This document shows positions 1-9,090 of a stretch of 34,195 bases of DNA, in pieces. Below the pieces are notes generated by a model. That model was not told the DNA's origin and did not search any database. It worked only from the letters and a program-made list of their open reading frames with translations. The stretch is from Alphaproteobacteria bacterium (GTDB lineage: Bacteria; Pseudomonadota; Alphaproteobacteria; Micavibrionales; Micavibrionaceae): contig JABSQP010000023.1 in assembly GCA_013215815.1 (NCBI GenBank), forward strand, positions 1 through 34,195. Direction: 5' to 3'. How positions within the stretch are numbered: position 1 is the first letter of the stretch; each line of letters opens with the position of its first letter. The translations under genes and the position numbers were made by a program.

Positions 1-20
1 CCAGAAATGGTACGTGATTT

Positions 21-35
21 CCAATCAGTGATTGG
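21..35. promoter_or_regulatory. Perfect 7-1-7 palindrome upstream of mraZ, possible operator
   Basis: The sequence CCAATCA-G-TGATTGG is a perfect inverted repeat about 70 bases before the mraZ start. The inner core AATCA-N-TGATT occurs again at 12867-12877. It does not resemble the TGGG-type repeats bound by MraZ in enterobacteria. That it is a protein-binding site is inference from symmetry and position. Confidence 0.4.
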
Positions 36-59
36 CCAGAGTTTGCCACCTTTGTGATT

Positions 60-75
60 TCGCTAGACGTAGCGA
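60..75. repeat. Short inverted repeat in the mraZ leader
   Basis: TCGCTA-GACG-TAGCGA forms a six-base-pair stem with a four-base loop, about 30 bases before the mraZ start codon. No T-run follows, so it is not an intrinsic terminator. It could be a leader hairpin or a binding site, or chance. Confidence 0.3.
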
Positions 76-105
76 GGTCGCGTTACCGGAGTTTTAAGAC
101 GCTTT

Positions 106-576
106 ATGCCTCTGTTTTTGTCAACGCACATAAATAAGGTCGATAAGAAGGGACGTGTGTCTCTTCCGTCAGGCTTTCGTGCGGCTTTATCCGGTCAGAG
201 TTTCCAGGGGGTGGTGGTCTTTCGTTCAAACAATCATGATTGCTTGGAGGGGTTTGCTTATTCCTACATGGAAGAGTTGTCCGCGCGTCTAGATAACTTC
301 GACCTCTTTTCCAGTGAGCAAGATGATTTGGCAACAACGATTTTCTCGGAGGCAGTGCAGCTTCCTCTTGATGGTAATGGCCGTGTTATTCTGCCGGCAG
401 ATCTTGTTGAATATGCAGAGGTGGGAGAAGAAGCGGCGTTTGTTGGTCTGGGGCAAAAATTCCAAATTTGGAATCCCTCTAAATTGCAAGATCGTCGTGA
501 TGAGGCTCGCTCGGTCGTGAAGTCAAAGGGCCTGACTGTCCCTAAGCATAAAGCAAGCGGGGAAGGTGAGCGATGA
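106..576 (+). CDS. mraZ: MraZ, transcriptional regulator of the dcw cluster
   Basis: MraZ is a DNA-binding protein of the AbrB/SpoVT fold that usually represses its own dcw operon; it acts on DNA in the nucleoid. The 156-residue product shows both family repeats, each with the hallmark D-x-x-G-R: DKKGRVSLP near residue 14 and DGNGRVILP near residue 90. The length is normal (about 150 residues). It is the first gene of the cluster, as in most bacteria, and its TGA overlaps the rsmH ATG. The ATG start fits the family N-terminus, although the nearest purine-rich stretch (GGAG at 88-91) is rather far upstream. No clear MraZ box of spaced TGGG repeats is visible in the 105 bases before it, but the window may begin inside the promoter. 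Confidence 0.95.
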   Translation: MPLFLSTHINKVDKKGRVSLPSGFRAALSGQSFQGVVVFRSNNHDCLEGFAYSYMEELSARLDNFDLFSSEQDDLATTIFSEAVQLPLDGNGRVILPADLVEYAEVGEEAAFVGLGQKFQIWNPSKLQDRRDEARSVVKSKGLTVPKHKASGEGER

Positions 577-1574
577 CGCAGGTGCAGCCTCGAGATAATT
601 CTCCGCATTATTCAGTCATGCTTACTGATGTGATGGATGTGCTCTCTCCAAAAGATGGTGAAGTTTATATCGATGGAACGTTTGGTGCTGGTGGTTACTC
701 CCGCGCGTTTCTTCAAAAAGCGGATTGCACAGTAATTGCCATTGATCGTGATCCATCTGTACAAGAAACGGCAGATCAGTTGCGCACTGAGTTTGGTGAT
801 CGCTTTGTCTTTTTGCGTGGTTGCTTTGGTGATGCGTTAGAGCTCGTTCGTGACTCTGGTTTTGAAAGGGTTGATGGCTTTGTGGTTGATGTCGGTGTCT
901 CTTCGATGCAAATCGATCAGGCTGATCGTGGTTTTTCGTTTAAACAAGATGGTCCGCTGGATATGCGTATGGATAGTGATGCGGATTTAACGGCTGAAGA
1001 CATTGTCAATAGCTACAAAGAAGAAGATCTGGCGAATATCATTTATCGTTATGGTGAAGAGCGTATGTCGCGCCGCGTTGCAAAACGCATCGTAGAAAAA
1101 CGTAGCGAAGAGCGTATAACAACAACGCTCCAGCTTGCCGATATTGTGCGCGCTGTTGTGCCGAAATCACCTAAAGATAAAATTGATCCTGCGACGCGTA
1201 CTTTTCAAGCGCTTCGTATTGCTGTTAATGATGAGCTTGGGGAGCTTGAGCGTGGCCTATCTGCTGCGGAAGAGATTCTTAATGAAAATGGTCGTTTGAT
1301 TGTTGTCTCATTTCATTCTTTAGAGGATGGGATTGTAAAATCTTTCCTCAATCAACATTCCGGACGCGTTCCTAATGTGTCTAAATATATGCCTTCTATC
1401 ATAGAGGAGGTGTCTCCATCCTTTACGCTTATCAAGCGTAAAGCCTTTGTCCCTTCGGACGCTGAAATCCAAGAAAATCCTCGTTCACGCTCGGCCAAAA
1501 TGCGCGCCGCCCTCCGAACATCTGCTTCCCCAATTGATGAAACAAAAATGACGAGAGAGGGGGCGCATGTTTAG
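573..1574 (+). CDS. rsmH: RsmH, 16S rRNA (cytosine-1402-N4)-methyltransferase
   Basis: RsmH (formerly MraW) uses S-adenosylmethionine to methylate N4 of C1402 in the decoding centre of 16S rRNA. The 333-residue product opens with HYSVMLTDVMDVL and the SAM-binding loop DGTFGAGGYSRAFL near residues 30-43, followed by AIDRDP near residue 54. Later landmarks are RGFSFKQDGPLDMRMD and VVSFHSLEDGIVK, both typical of the family. Length is normal. The ATG overlaps the mraZ stop codon (ATGA) and the 3' end overlaps ftsL by eight bases, which suggests translational coupling. The substrate is ribosomal, but the gene's place in dcw clusters is conserved across bacteria. Confidence 0.96.
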   Translation: MTQVQPRDNSPHYSVMLTDVMDVLSPKDGEVYIDGTFGAGGYSRAFLQKADCTVIAIDRDPSVQETADQLRTEFGDRFVFLRGCFGDALELVRDSGFERVDGFVVDVGVSSMQIDQADRGFSFKQDGPLDMRMDSDADLTAEDIVNSYKEEDLANIIYRYGEERMSRRVAKRIVEKRSEERITTTLQLADIVRAVVPKSPKDKIDPATRTFQALRIAVNDELGELERGLSAAEEILNENGRLIVVSFHSLEDGIVKSFLNQHSGRVPNVSKYMPSIIEEVSPSFTLIKRKAFVPSDAEIQENPRSRSAKMRAALRTSASPIDETKMTREGAHV

Positions 1575-1989
1575 AATATCTGGTCTTTTCTCGCTGGTTG
1601 TTACACTTGGTCTTGGAGCGGTGCTTTTTTGGACAAGTCAATCTGTTCAAGATGTGGAGCGCTCTCTTTCTAAAAAGAACAATGCTATTGAGCGTGAAAA
1701 AGAAACTATTCGTGTTCTATCAACGGAGTGGGATTACCTTAATCGTCCGCAGCGTTTAGAGCGCTTGGCAAAAGATGGTATTGGCATGAGTGAGCCGGAT
1801 GCGGAAGAGACTTCTGTTGTGCATGATATCTCTTCTATTCCAGTTCCTGTTGTTCCGGTGATGCCAGGGATAAAGCCAGCAAGTCTTTCTAATATTGAGC
1901 CAGCAGCCTCTGAAGAAGAGGTTGATGTGAAATATGATCAGGAAGCATTTGATAGCTTGCTTGAATCTGTTGATGGAGGTTCGCGATGA
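1567..1989 (+). CDS. ftsL: FtsL-like divisome protein
   Basis: FtsL is a small bitopic inner membrane protein that, with FtsB and FtsQ, activates septal peptidoglycan synthesis by FtsW-FtsI. The sequence is poorly conserved, so the call rests on architecture and place: between rsmH and ftsI, a transmembrane segment at about residues 5-23, then a heptad-like coiled coil (residues 27-55) and the segment LSTEWDYLNRPQRLERLAKD, typical of alphaproteobacterial FtsL. At 140 residues it is longer than the common 90-120. The extra C-terminal part is rich in valine, proline and acidic residues and should lie in the periplasm. The start overlaps the end of rsmH and the stop overlaps the ftsI ATG. Confidence 0.85.
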   Translation: MFRISGLFSLVVTLGLGAVLFWTSQSVQDVERSLSKKNNAIEREKETIRVLSTEWDYLNRPQRLERLAKDGIGMSEPDAEETSVVHDISSIPVPVVPVMPGIKPASLSNIEPAASEEEVDVKYDQEAFDSLLESVDGGSR

Positions 1990-3740
1990 ATCTGTTTCAA
2001 CGTCGTAAGCTTCATATGGTTGGAGTACGTAGTAATGCATTAGAGCAGGCGCGCGGCCGTATTGTGTTAATGAGCGCGGTATTCGTGTGTGCCTATTTGC
2101 TTGTGATTGCGCGCTCTGTTGATGTGATGGTATTGCAGGGTGCGCTTTATAATAACGAAGAGGCGCATTTATATGAAGCTGTTGCGCCCAAAGGAGAGGC
2201 GGTGCGCCGTGGAGATATCGTTGATCGTAATGGCGTTTTGCTTGCACGTTCGTTAAAGACGGCATCTCTTTATGCAGATCCTAAATTAGTAACGGCACCG
2301 AAAGAAACGACCGAAGCACTGAAAGAAATATTCCCTGATTTACAGTATGGTGATTTGCTTCAAAAACTTCAAAGCAAACGCCGCTTTGTTTGGATTAAAA
2401 GAAACATTACCCCTGATGAGCAAGGTGAAATTCTTCAGTTGGGCGATCCGGGTTTGAATTTTGAAGAAGAAGATCGTCGTATCTATCCGCAGGGCGAGCT
2501 CGCTGTTCACATGGTTGGCTATAGTGGCGTTGATGGTCAGGGGCTTGCTGGTATTGAAGGCTCTTTTAATAAATATTTGGACGCAGGCGATGAGCCGCTT
2601 GCGCTAACTATTGATGTTCGTTTACAGCACGCTCTTCGTCGCGAGATTTCTAACTCTATTGAAACGTTTAGCGCTATTGGTGGTGCGGGCGTCATCATGG
2701 ATGTGCGTGATGGTTCTGTTTTGGCTGCTGTGTCCTTGCCAGATTTTGATCCGCAGCAATATGGCCGCGCAGAGAATAACGAGTTGTTCAACCGTGTTTC
2801 TCTTGGTGTATATGAGTTGGGGTCTGTATTTAAAATTTTTTCTACGGCAGCGTTGTTAGAGGAGACGGGAGCGCGTATAGCTCAAAAGTTTGATGCGCGT
2901 GAACCGCTCCGTAGAGGTCGTCATAAAATTCGTGATTATCATGCAGAAAAACGCATTATGTCGCTTCCTGAGGTGTTTATGCATTCATCCAATATTGGAT
3001 CTGCCCTTATGGGAGAGATGGTTGGCACAGAAGGAATTAAAAAATTCTATAGCGATTTAGGATTATTGACGCCAGCGAGCCTGGAGGTTGGTGAGATTGG
3101 TAAACCAATTGTGCCGAGCCCATGGCGCGATATTAATACGCTAACTGCTTCTTATGGTCATGGTGTGGCTGTATCCCCGCTTCAGTTAACGAGCGCTGTT
3201 GCGTCAATTGTAAATGGCGGAGAGCTTGTAGAGCCGACGCTGATTCTTGATGGGGTACGTCTTGAAAAAGACAAAAAAAAGCCAAAACAAAAAACAAATG
3301 TTCGCATTATTTCGCCTGAAGTCTCTCATAGAATGCGTCAGCTATTAAGGCTGACAGTGAGTGAGGGGACAGGGAAAAGTGCCGATGTCGACGGTTATCT
3401 TGTCGGTGGAAAAACTGGAACAGCTGAGAAGCCTGGCGCTGGCGGATATAGCCGTAAACGCCTGATTTCATCATTTGTTGGAACATTTCCATCTGATGAG
3501 CCGCGATATGTGGTTTACATCATGGTGGATGAACCGCAAGGAACACAGGAATCATATGGCTATGCCACGGGTGGTTGGGTCGCTGCGCCCGCAGTAAAAA
3601 ACGTTATTGCTTCTATGGTGTCTATTCTGGGTATTGCGCCATCTAAAGAGAAGAAGCGTATGGAGGGAAGTCTTCTGCGTTACGTGAAAATAGAAGATCA
3701 AATTAAACAGGAAAAGGAGCAAAACATTGCAGCTCACTAG
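1986..3740 (+). CDS. ftsI: FtsI (PBP3), septal peptidoglycan transpeptidase
   Basis: FtsI is the class B penicillin-binding protein that cross-links septal peptidoglycan as partner of FtsW. The 584-residue product has an N-terminal transmembrane helix (about residues 26-46), a pedestal domain beginning with the RGDIVDRNG motif at 75-83, and a transpeptidase domain. The three active-site motifs are intact: SVFK with catalytic Ser280, SSN at 334-336 and KTGT at 476-479. Length matches the E. coli protein (588). No PASTA domain is present. The ATG sits on the ftsL stop (ATGA), and the 3' end overlaps the TTG start of murE by 14 bases. The tail after about residue 555 is charged and probably disordered. 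Confidence 0.96.
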   Translation: MNLFQRRKLHMVGVRSNALEQARGRIVLMSAVFVCAYLLVIARSVDVMVLQGALYNNEEAHLYEAVAPKGEAVRRGDIVDRNGVLLARSLKTASLYADPKLVTAPKETTEALKEIFPDLQYGDLLQKLQSKRRFVWIKRNITPDEQGEILQLGDPGLNFEEEDRRIYPQGELAVHMVGYSGVDGQGLAGIEGSFNKYLDAGDEPLALTIDVRLQHALRREISNSIETFSAIGGAGVIMDVRDGSVLAAVSLPDFDPQQYGRAENNELFNRVSLGVYELGSVFKIFSTAALLEETGARIAQKFDAREPLRRGRHKIRDYHAEKRIMSLPEVFMHSSNIGSALMGEMVGTEGIKKFYSDLGLLTPASLEVGEIGKPIVPSPWRDINTLTASYGHGVAVSPLQLTSAVASIVNGGELVEPTLILDGVRLEKDKKKPKQKTNVRIISPEVSHRMRQLLRLTVSEGTGKSADVDGYLVGGKTGTAEKPGAGGYSRKRLISSFVGTFPSDEPRYVVYIMVDEPQGTQESYGYATGGWVAAPAVKNVIASMVSILGIAPSKEKKRMEGSLLRYVKIEDQIKQEKEQNIAAH

Positions 3741-5163
3741 TTTGATTGATGCCGAAAAAGATGTGCTGATCGAGGGTGTGACCGTCGATAGCAGAAAGGT
3801 GCGCACAAATTATCTTTTTGCTGCATTGCCAGGTAGTAAGGAAGACGGTAGTAAATATATCAAGGATGCGATTAATCATGGGGCATCTGCTTTACTGGTT
3901 CATGAAAAAGTGGATTTGCCGGATCTTCCTGAAAACATTGTTGTTATAAAAACAAAGAATACACGACGCGATTTTGCGCTTATTGCGAGTAAATTTTATA
4001 AACGCCAACCTGAACATATTGTTGCTGTAACGGGAACAAGTGGTAAGACATCAACTGCGTCTTTTACGCAGCAGATTTGGCACCTGTCAGGAATAACGAA
4101 ATGCGCATCTCTTGGAACGTTGGGTGTGAGCGGTCCAGGGATTAAACGTTATGGCGGCCTTACGACTCCGGGTTCAGAAGCGCTTCATGCAGAGCTTGCT
4201 GATTTAGCATCTGTCGGTGTAACGCATTTGGCAATGGAAGCATCTAGCCACGGGCTTTATCAGTATCGCTTGGATGGTGTACATGTTGATGCGGCGGCTT
4301 ATACAAATCTATCACGTGATCATCTTGATTATCATGAAACGATGGATGCGTACTTTGAAGCGAAGTCACGCTTATTCTCTAATCTTCTAACTGATAATGG
4401 TGTGGCTGTTATTAATAAAGACGATGAGTATGCGGATCGACTTATTGATATTTGTGGCAAAAGAAATTTAAAGACAATTACATTTGGTAAAAATGGGGAT
4501 GATATAAAGCTTGTATCTCGCCAAGCAAAGCCAGATGGTCAAAAAATTGAAATAGAGGTTTTTGGTAAGTCTTATGAAATAACGCTTCCTCTCGTAGGTG
4601 ACTTTCAGGTGATAAATGCACTATGCGCGCTCGGTCTTGTCTTGTCTGACGATAATGATCCTGAAAAATATGTTTCATTATTGGAGAAACTCTCTGGTGT
4701 TCCAGGGCGTCTTCAGCTTGTTGAGGGTTCTTCTAAAGGCGCTGTTTACGTGGATTATGCCCATAAGCCTGCTGCGCTTGAAACGGTTCTAAAAACACTG
4801 CGTCCGCATACGGAAGGACGCCTTGTCTGTGTTTTTGGATGTGGCGGTGACCGTGATCCGGGTAAACGCGGCATGATGGGTGAGATTGCGGGTGAGTATG
4901 CAGATGTTGTTATCGTTACTGATGATAATCCACGTTCAGAAGATGCCGTGTCTATTCGTAAGCAAGTTTTAGAAGGTTGTCCCGAAGCAAAAGAAATTGG
5001 TGATCGCGCCGAAGCAATTAATTGGGGAATTGAACACCTGCAAGAGGGGGATGTTTTGGTAATTGCTGGTAAAGGGCATGAAGAGGGGCAAATTATTGGC
5101 GATAAAGTTTTGCCGTTTAACGATTTAGAAGAAGCCGAAAAGGCCATAGCAAAAGATAAATAA
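3727..5163 (+). CDS. murE: MurE, UDP-MurNAc-tripeptide synthetase (meso-DAP adding)
   Basis: MurE is the cytoplasmic ATP-dependent ligase that adds the third stem residue to UDP-MurNAc-L-Ala-D-Glu. The 478-residue product has the P-loop GTSGKTS at 103-109, the central-domain segment TPGSEALHAELADL, and DNPR at 400-403. DNPR is the signature of enzymes choosing meso-diaminopimelate over lysine. The start is TTG: an AAGGAG Shine-Dalgarno lies seven bases before it and no in-frame ATG suits the family N-terminus. It overlaps ftsI by 14 bases. The weak start codon combined with a strong ribosome-binding site may set expression relative to ftsI. Confidence 0.95.
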   Translation: MQLTSLIDAEKDVLIEGVTVDSRKVRTNYLFAALPGSKEDGSKYIKDAINHGASALLVHEKVDLPDLPENIVVIKTKNTRRDFALIASKFYKRQPEHIVAVTGTSGKTSTASFTQQIWHLSGITKCASLGTLGVSGPGIKRYGGLTTPGSEALHAELADLASVGVTHLAMEASSHGLYQYRLDGVHVDAAAYTNLSRDHLDYHETMDAYFEAKSRLFSNLLTDNGVAVINKDDEYADRLIDICGKRNLKTITFGKNGDDIKLVSRQAKPDGQKIEIEVFGKSYEITLPLVGDFQVINALCALGLVLSDDNDPEKYVSLLEKLSGVPGRLQLVEGSSKGAVYVDYAHKPAALETVLKTLRPHTEGRLVCVFGCGGDRDPGKRGMMGEIAGEYADVVIVTDDNPRSEDAVSIRKQVLEGCPEAKEIGDRAEAINWGIEHLQEGDVLVIAGKGHEEGQIIGDKVLPFNDLEEAEKAIAKDK

Positions 5164-5189
5164 AAAGGGTGTTTAAGGGGAAAAGAAGT

Positions 5190-6623
5190 ATGTCACGATC
5201 AAATATTATATGGACAGCCAAAGAAGCAGCGGAGGCTACTGGCGGCGATGCTGCTGGAAGTTGGGAGGCTATGGGTGTTTCTATTGATACGCGCACAATT
5301 AAAGAGAGCGATTTATTTGTTGCCCTGAAAGGTGATGCGGGAGATGGGCATGATTATGTGGCGCAGGCAATTGATGCGGGAGCTTGTGCCGCTGTTGTAT
5401 CTCAGTCTATTGATGGGGTGCCTCCCGAAAAGCTTTTGATTGTTGCTGATACGTTGAAAGCAATGGAAGGTTTAGGTAAAGCGGCGCGTGCGCGCACTGC
5501 GGCGCGTGTCATCGGTGTAACGGGCAGCGTTGGTAAAACAGGAACAAAGGAAATGCTTGCGACCGCGCTAGAGGTGCAAGGTCAAACACACGCAAGTATC
5601 AAAAGCTATAATAACCACTGGGGCGTGCCGCTCTCACTCTCTTCAATGCACGCGGGAACTGATTACGGTGTGTTTGAGATGGGTATGAATCATCCAGACG
5701 AAATTACGCCGCTAAGCCAGATGGTGCGTCCGCACGTTGCGATCATCACAACAATCGCTCCTGTTCATGTTGAAGCGTTTGATGATGGCATTGATGGGAT
5801 TGTAAAAGCGAAAGCTGAAATCTTTGACGGCGTTGAAGATGGCGGGTATGCAGTTTTGAATGCAGACATTCTTTCGTTTGATGCATTGAAGTCAATGGCT
5901 GAAGAAAAAGGTTTATCGGTTGTAAGTTTCGGTGAAGCTGAAACAGCGATGGCTCGTCTTGTTGATTGTCTAGAGGCCGCGAACGGTTCCCGCGTTAAAG
6001 CGATGATCTTGGATGAAGAGGTGAGCTTTACGTTGCAGGTTGCTGGTCGTCATATTGCTCAAAATGCGATGGCTGTTCTTGCTGCAGTTAAACTCGCTGG
6101 CGGTGATATTCAAAAGGCCGCAAAAGCGATTGAACGCCAAGAACCGATTGTTGGTCGTGGTAAGCGCGAGATTTTAGAAACAGATCAAAAAGATAATCCA
6201 ATTACGCTGATTGATGAAAGTTATAATGCTTCTCCAGCTGCCATGAATGCTGCTTTTAAGGTTTTAGCGTTGGTTGATCCGGGGCGTGGTGGTCGCCGCA
6301 TTGCTGTTTTAGGTGATATGCTTGAGCTTGGTAAGGAGAGTGATAAACACCATGCTGACCTTGCTCTACCATTAAAAGCGGCCAATATTGACCTTGTTTA
6401 CACATGTGGTAAACACATGAAAAATTTGCATGATCGCTTGCCAGCGAACCAGCGTGGGGAACATAAAGAAACCAGTAAAGAATTGGCAGAGATCGTGCCA
6501 GATGTTTTAGTTCCTGGTGATGTTGTGATGGTTAAAGGATCACTGGGCAGTAAGATGGGATTGGTCGTCGAAGCTTTACGTGCGCTGCCATTGAAGTTTA
6601 AAAAAGCGACAAATAATAGTTAA
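5190..6623 (+). CDS. murF: MurF, UDP-MurNAc-pentapeptide synthetase
   Basis: MurF ligates D-Ala-D-Ala to UDP-MurNAc-tripeptide, finishing the cytoplasmic stem peptide. The 477-residue product has the P-loop GSVGKTG at 112-118, YNNHWGVPLSL and EMGMNHPDEI in the central domain, and DESYNASPAAMNAA in the C-terminal part, all typical of MurF. An in-frame GTG exists 21 bases upstream at 5169, but the ATG at 5190 is preferred because AAGGGG lies at suitable spacing and the family N-terminus begins close to it. The gene starts 26 bases after murE and its D-Ala-D-Ala substrate is made by ddl further along the cluster. Confidence 0.95.
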   Translation: MSRSNIIWTAKEAAEATGGDAAGSWEAMGVSIDTRTIKESDLFVALKGDAGDGHDYVAQAIDAGACAAVVSQSIDGVPPEKLLIVADTLKAMEGLGKAARARTAARVIGVTGSVGKTGTKEMLATALEVQGQTHASIKSYNNHWGVPLSLSSMHAGTDYGVFEMGMNHPDEITPLSQMVRPHVAIITTIAPVHVEAFDDGIDGIVKAKAEIFDGVEDGGYAVLNADILSFDALKSMAEEKGLSVVSFGEAETAMARLVDCLEAANGSRVKAMILDEEVSFTLQVAGRHIAQNAMAVLAAVKLAGGDIQKAAKAIERQEPIVGRGKREILETDQKDNPITLIDESYNASPAAMNAAFKVLALVDPGRGGRRIAVLGDMLELGKESDKHHADLALPLKAANIDLVYTCGKHMKNLHDRLPANQRGEHKETSKELAEIVPDVLVPGDVVMVKGSLGSKMGLVVEALRALPLKFKKATNNS

Positions 6624-6639
6624 AAATTAAGGATAAAGA

Positions 6640-7728
6640 ATGCTTTACCATTTTCTTGTACCGCTTGCAGAAGACTACGCACTGTTTAACGTCTTTCGTT
6701 ATTTAACATTTCGTACAGGCGGCGCGGTGATGACTGCGCTTATTATTTGCTTTTTAATCGGCCCAGGCATGATCCGCTGGCTTAAGAAAAAGCAAAAAGA
6801 AGGTCAGCCTATCCGTGATGATGGCCCAGAGGGGCATTTTAAAAAAGCAGGAACGCCGACAATGGGAGGTTTGATGATTCTAATCTCTGCTGGCTTATCG
6901 GTTTTGCTTTGGTCAGATTTAACAAATCCTTATGTTTGGACTGTTTGCGGTGTCGTGGTCTCTTTCGGGTTGATTGGTTTTCTTGATGATTACGCGAAGC
7001 TTACGAAGCGTTCGCACCACGGTGTTCCGGGCAAGGTCAGGCTGTTATTAGAATTCGCTGTTTCATTCGCGGCTATAGCGGCCTATGTGCATTTTACGGC
7101 GCCGGAAATGGCAACGGGTTTGGCGTTGCCGTTCTTTAAAGATCTTCTTATCCCACTCGGAATTTTTATTTTTGTGCCGTTTGCCATGCTTGTCATTGTT
7201 GGTGCCTCAAACGCTGTAAACTTAACTGACGGGCTTGACGGTTTGGCTATTGTTCCCGTGATGATTGCAGCGGCTTGTTTTGGCTTGATCAGTTATCTTG
7301 TGGGTAATGCGATTTATTCAGAATATCTAGGTATCCACTTTGTCGCTGGGACAGGCGAACTCGCTATTATTTGTGGCGCACTTATCGGCGCAGGTATGGG
7401 TTTCTTATGGTTTAATGCACCGCCGGCGATGGTATTTATGGGCGATACAGGTTCGCTTTCTATGGGCGCAGGCCTCGGCTCGATTGCCGTGATTGTAAAG
7501 CATGAAATTGTACTTGCCATTATTGGTGGTTTGTTTGTTTTGGAAACAGTTTCTGTGATTGTTCAGGTTGCTTCTTTCAAATTGACAGGAAAGCGTGTTT
7601 TCCGCATGGCGCCCATTCATCATCATTTTGAAAAGAAGGGGTGGTCTGAGCCGACAGTTGTAATTCGTTTCTGGATTATTGCCGTTATCTTAGCGTTAGT
7701 TGGCCTTTCTACACTCAAACTACGATAA
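6640..7728 (+). CDS. mraY: MraY, phospho-MurNAc-pentapeptide translocase
   Basis: MraY is the polytopic inner membrane enzyme that transfers phospho-MurNAc-pentapeptide to undecaprenyl phosphate, giving lipid I. The 362-residue product has about ten hydrophobic segments and the three family signatures: the Asp pair LDDYAKL (116-117), [10 protein letters not shown] (194-203) and the cytoplasmic loop [11 protein letters not shown] histidine cluster, [12 protein letters not shown], follows near the C-terminus, as expected. Length matches E. coli MraY (360). AAGGAT lies five bases before the ATG. The gene sits between murF, which supplies its soluble substrate, and murD. Confidence 0.97.
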   Translation: MLYHFLVPLAEDYALFNVFRYLTFRTGGAVMTALIICFLIGPGMIRWLKKKQKEGQPIRDDGPEGHFKKAGTPTMGGLMILISAGLSVLLWSDLTNPYVWTVCGVVVSFGLIGFLDDYAKLTKRSHHGVPGKVRLLLEFAVSFAAIAAYVHFTAPEMATGLALPFFKDLLIPLGIFIFVPFAMLVIVGASNAVNLTDGLDGLAIVPVMIAAACFGLISYLVGNAIYSEYLGIHFVAGTGELAIICGALIGAGMGFLWFNAPPAMVFMGDTGSLSMGAGLGSIAVIVKHEIVLAIIGGLFVLETVSVIVQVASFKLTGKRVFRMAPIHHHFEKKGWSEPTVVIRFWIIAVILALVGLSTLKLR

Positions 7729-7734
7729 ACTCAT

Positions 7735-9090
7735 ATGATTGATCTCAAGCCGTATGCTCAAACTTTAAATCATAGACGCGCAGCTGTCTTTGGCTTAGGT
7801 GTTTCTGGTTTATCGGTTGTTCGCGCATTAAGGGCAGCTGGTATATCAGTTGTTGCTTGGGATGATCGTGAAGACCAGCGTAATATAGCCGCGGGTATTG
7901 GCGCGGATATTCAAAATGTTGCTGACGGGATGGATGAGGATTTTGATTTTTTAGTTCTCTCGCCTGGTGTGCCGTTAACGCATCCTGAGCCTCATGATGT
8001 TGTAAAAGCAGCGAATACAGTAGACGTTGAAATTATCGGTGATATTGAATTATTTCATCGCGCAGCGCCGAGTTTAAAAACAATTGGTATTACAGGAACG
8101 AATGGAAAATCAACGACAACTGCTTTGATGGCACATGTTTTAAATGATGGTGGTGTTAAGGCTCAGGCTGCTGGTAATATCGGAACACCTGTTTTAGATT
8201 TAGACGTTGGTCAAATTGATGTGCTTGTTTTGGAGTTGTCCTCTTATCAGTTAGACCTTTGTTCGACATATCGTCCTGATATTTCTATGCTGCTGAATAT
8301 AACGCCGGATCATCTTGATAGGCACGGTGACTTGGCGGGGTACACAAAAGCAAAAGCGCGTATCCTTGATGGCTCTGGTGTGAAGATAATAGGCGTTGAT
8401 ACGGTGCCAACAAAAGAGCTGTTCGATAAGTCGGATAAAGCTATTAGCGTTTCTGTTAATGGAAGTGCTGACGTAGATGTTCAAAATGAAACGCTTTATT
8501 ATAAAGATAACGAAGTCGCGGATGTTTCTAATTTCGATACATTAAAAGGTGAGCATAACTATCAAAATCTCGCTTGTGTTTATGCCGCCGCGCGGAAGCT
8601 AGGTCTAAATGATGAAGTCATTCTCGCTGCTTTAAAAACATATCCAGGTTTGCTACATCGTCAATATAAATGCGCATCTATTGGTACCGTTGATTATATT
8701 AACGACAGCAAAGCAACAAATGCAGAAGCGGCGGCAAAGGCTCTGAATTCGTATGATAATATTTACTGGATATTAGGTGGCCTGCCGAAAGAGGGCGGGC
8801 TTGATGGGCTCGATCCATTTATGCCAAAGGTTGAAAAAGCTTACCTCATCGGGCAAGCATCAGAAGATTTTAAATCGTGGCTCGATGCTCAAGGTGTTGA
8901 AAATGAGCTTTGTGAAGTTCTTGATGTTGCAACAGAACAAGCACATCAGGATGCTCAGAATTCAGGTGAAGCATCGACTGTTCTTCTTGCGCCAGCGTGC
9001 GCGTCTTGGGATCAGTTTGCTTCGTTTGAAAAACGCGGTGATGCGTTTATGCAAGTAGTGGCTTCTTTTGAAAAAGGAGAGGCGGCATGA
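7735..9090 (+). CDS. murD: MurD, UDP-MurNAc-L-alanine:D-glutamate ligase
   Basis: MurD adds D-glutamate to UDP-MurNAc-L-Ala in the cytoplasm. The 451-residue product has an N-terminal UDP-binding domain with AVFGLGVSGLSVVRAL, the SPGVP loop near 77-81, the P-loop GTNGKST at 121-127, ELSSYQLD, and NITPDHLDRH in the ATP-binding domain. NDSKATNAEAAAKAL marks the C-terminal domain. Length is normal. The ATG lies six bases after the mraY stop and has no clear Shine-Dalgarno, so re-initiation after mraY is plausible. The stop overlaps the ftsW ATG. Confidence 0.95.
   Translation: MIDLKPYAQTLNHRRAAVFGLGVSGLSVVRALRAAGISVVAWDDREDQRNIAAGIGADIQNVADGMDEDFDFLVLSPGVPLTHPEPHDVVKAANTVDVEIIGDIELFHRAAPSLKTIGITGTNGKSTTTALMAHVLNDGGVKAQAAGNIGTPVLDLDVGQIDVLVLELSSYQLDLCSTYRPDISMLLNITPDHLDRHGDLAGYTKAKARILDGSGVKIIGVDTVPTKELFDKSDKAISVSVNGSADVDVQNETLYYKDNEVADVSNFDTLKGEHNYQNLACVYAAARKLGLNDEVILAALKTYPGLLHRQYKCASIGTVDYINDSKATNAEAAAKALNSYDNIYWILGGLPKEGGLDGLDPFMPKVEKAYLIGQASEDFKSWLDAQGVENELCEVLDVATEQAHQDAQNSGEASTVLLAPACASWDQFASFEKRGDAFMQVVASFEKGEAA

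Noticed and set aside
231-242. Palindrome CAATCATGATTG inside mraZ
   Set aside because: The half-sites match the operator-like core but have no central base, and it lies in coding sequence for S-N-N-H-D. Probably coincidence.
231-300. mraZ frame broken by the overlapping plus-strand ORF at 314-520
   Set aside because: The mraZ frame is continuous with both DxxGR repeats; the other frame has no family features.
1756-2265. 169-codon minus-strand frame across ftsL and ftsI
   Set aside because: It is a shadow of two real genes that overlap properly on the plus strand; its product is a low-complexity, His/Arg-rich sequence with no family features.
5169-5189. Upstream GTG start for murF
   Set aside because: The ATG at 5190 has a better-spaced AAGGGG and matches the family N-terminus; the extra seven residues are not typical.
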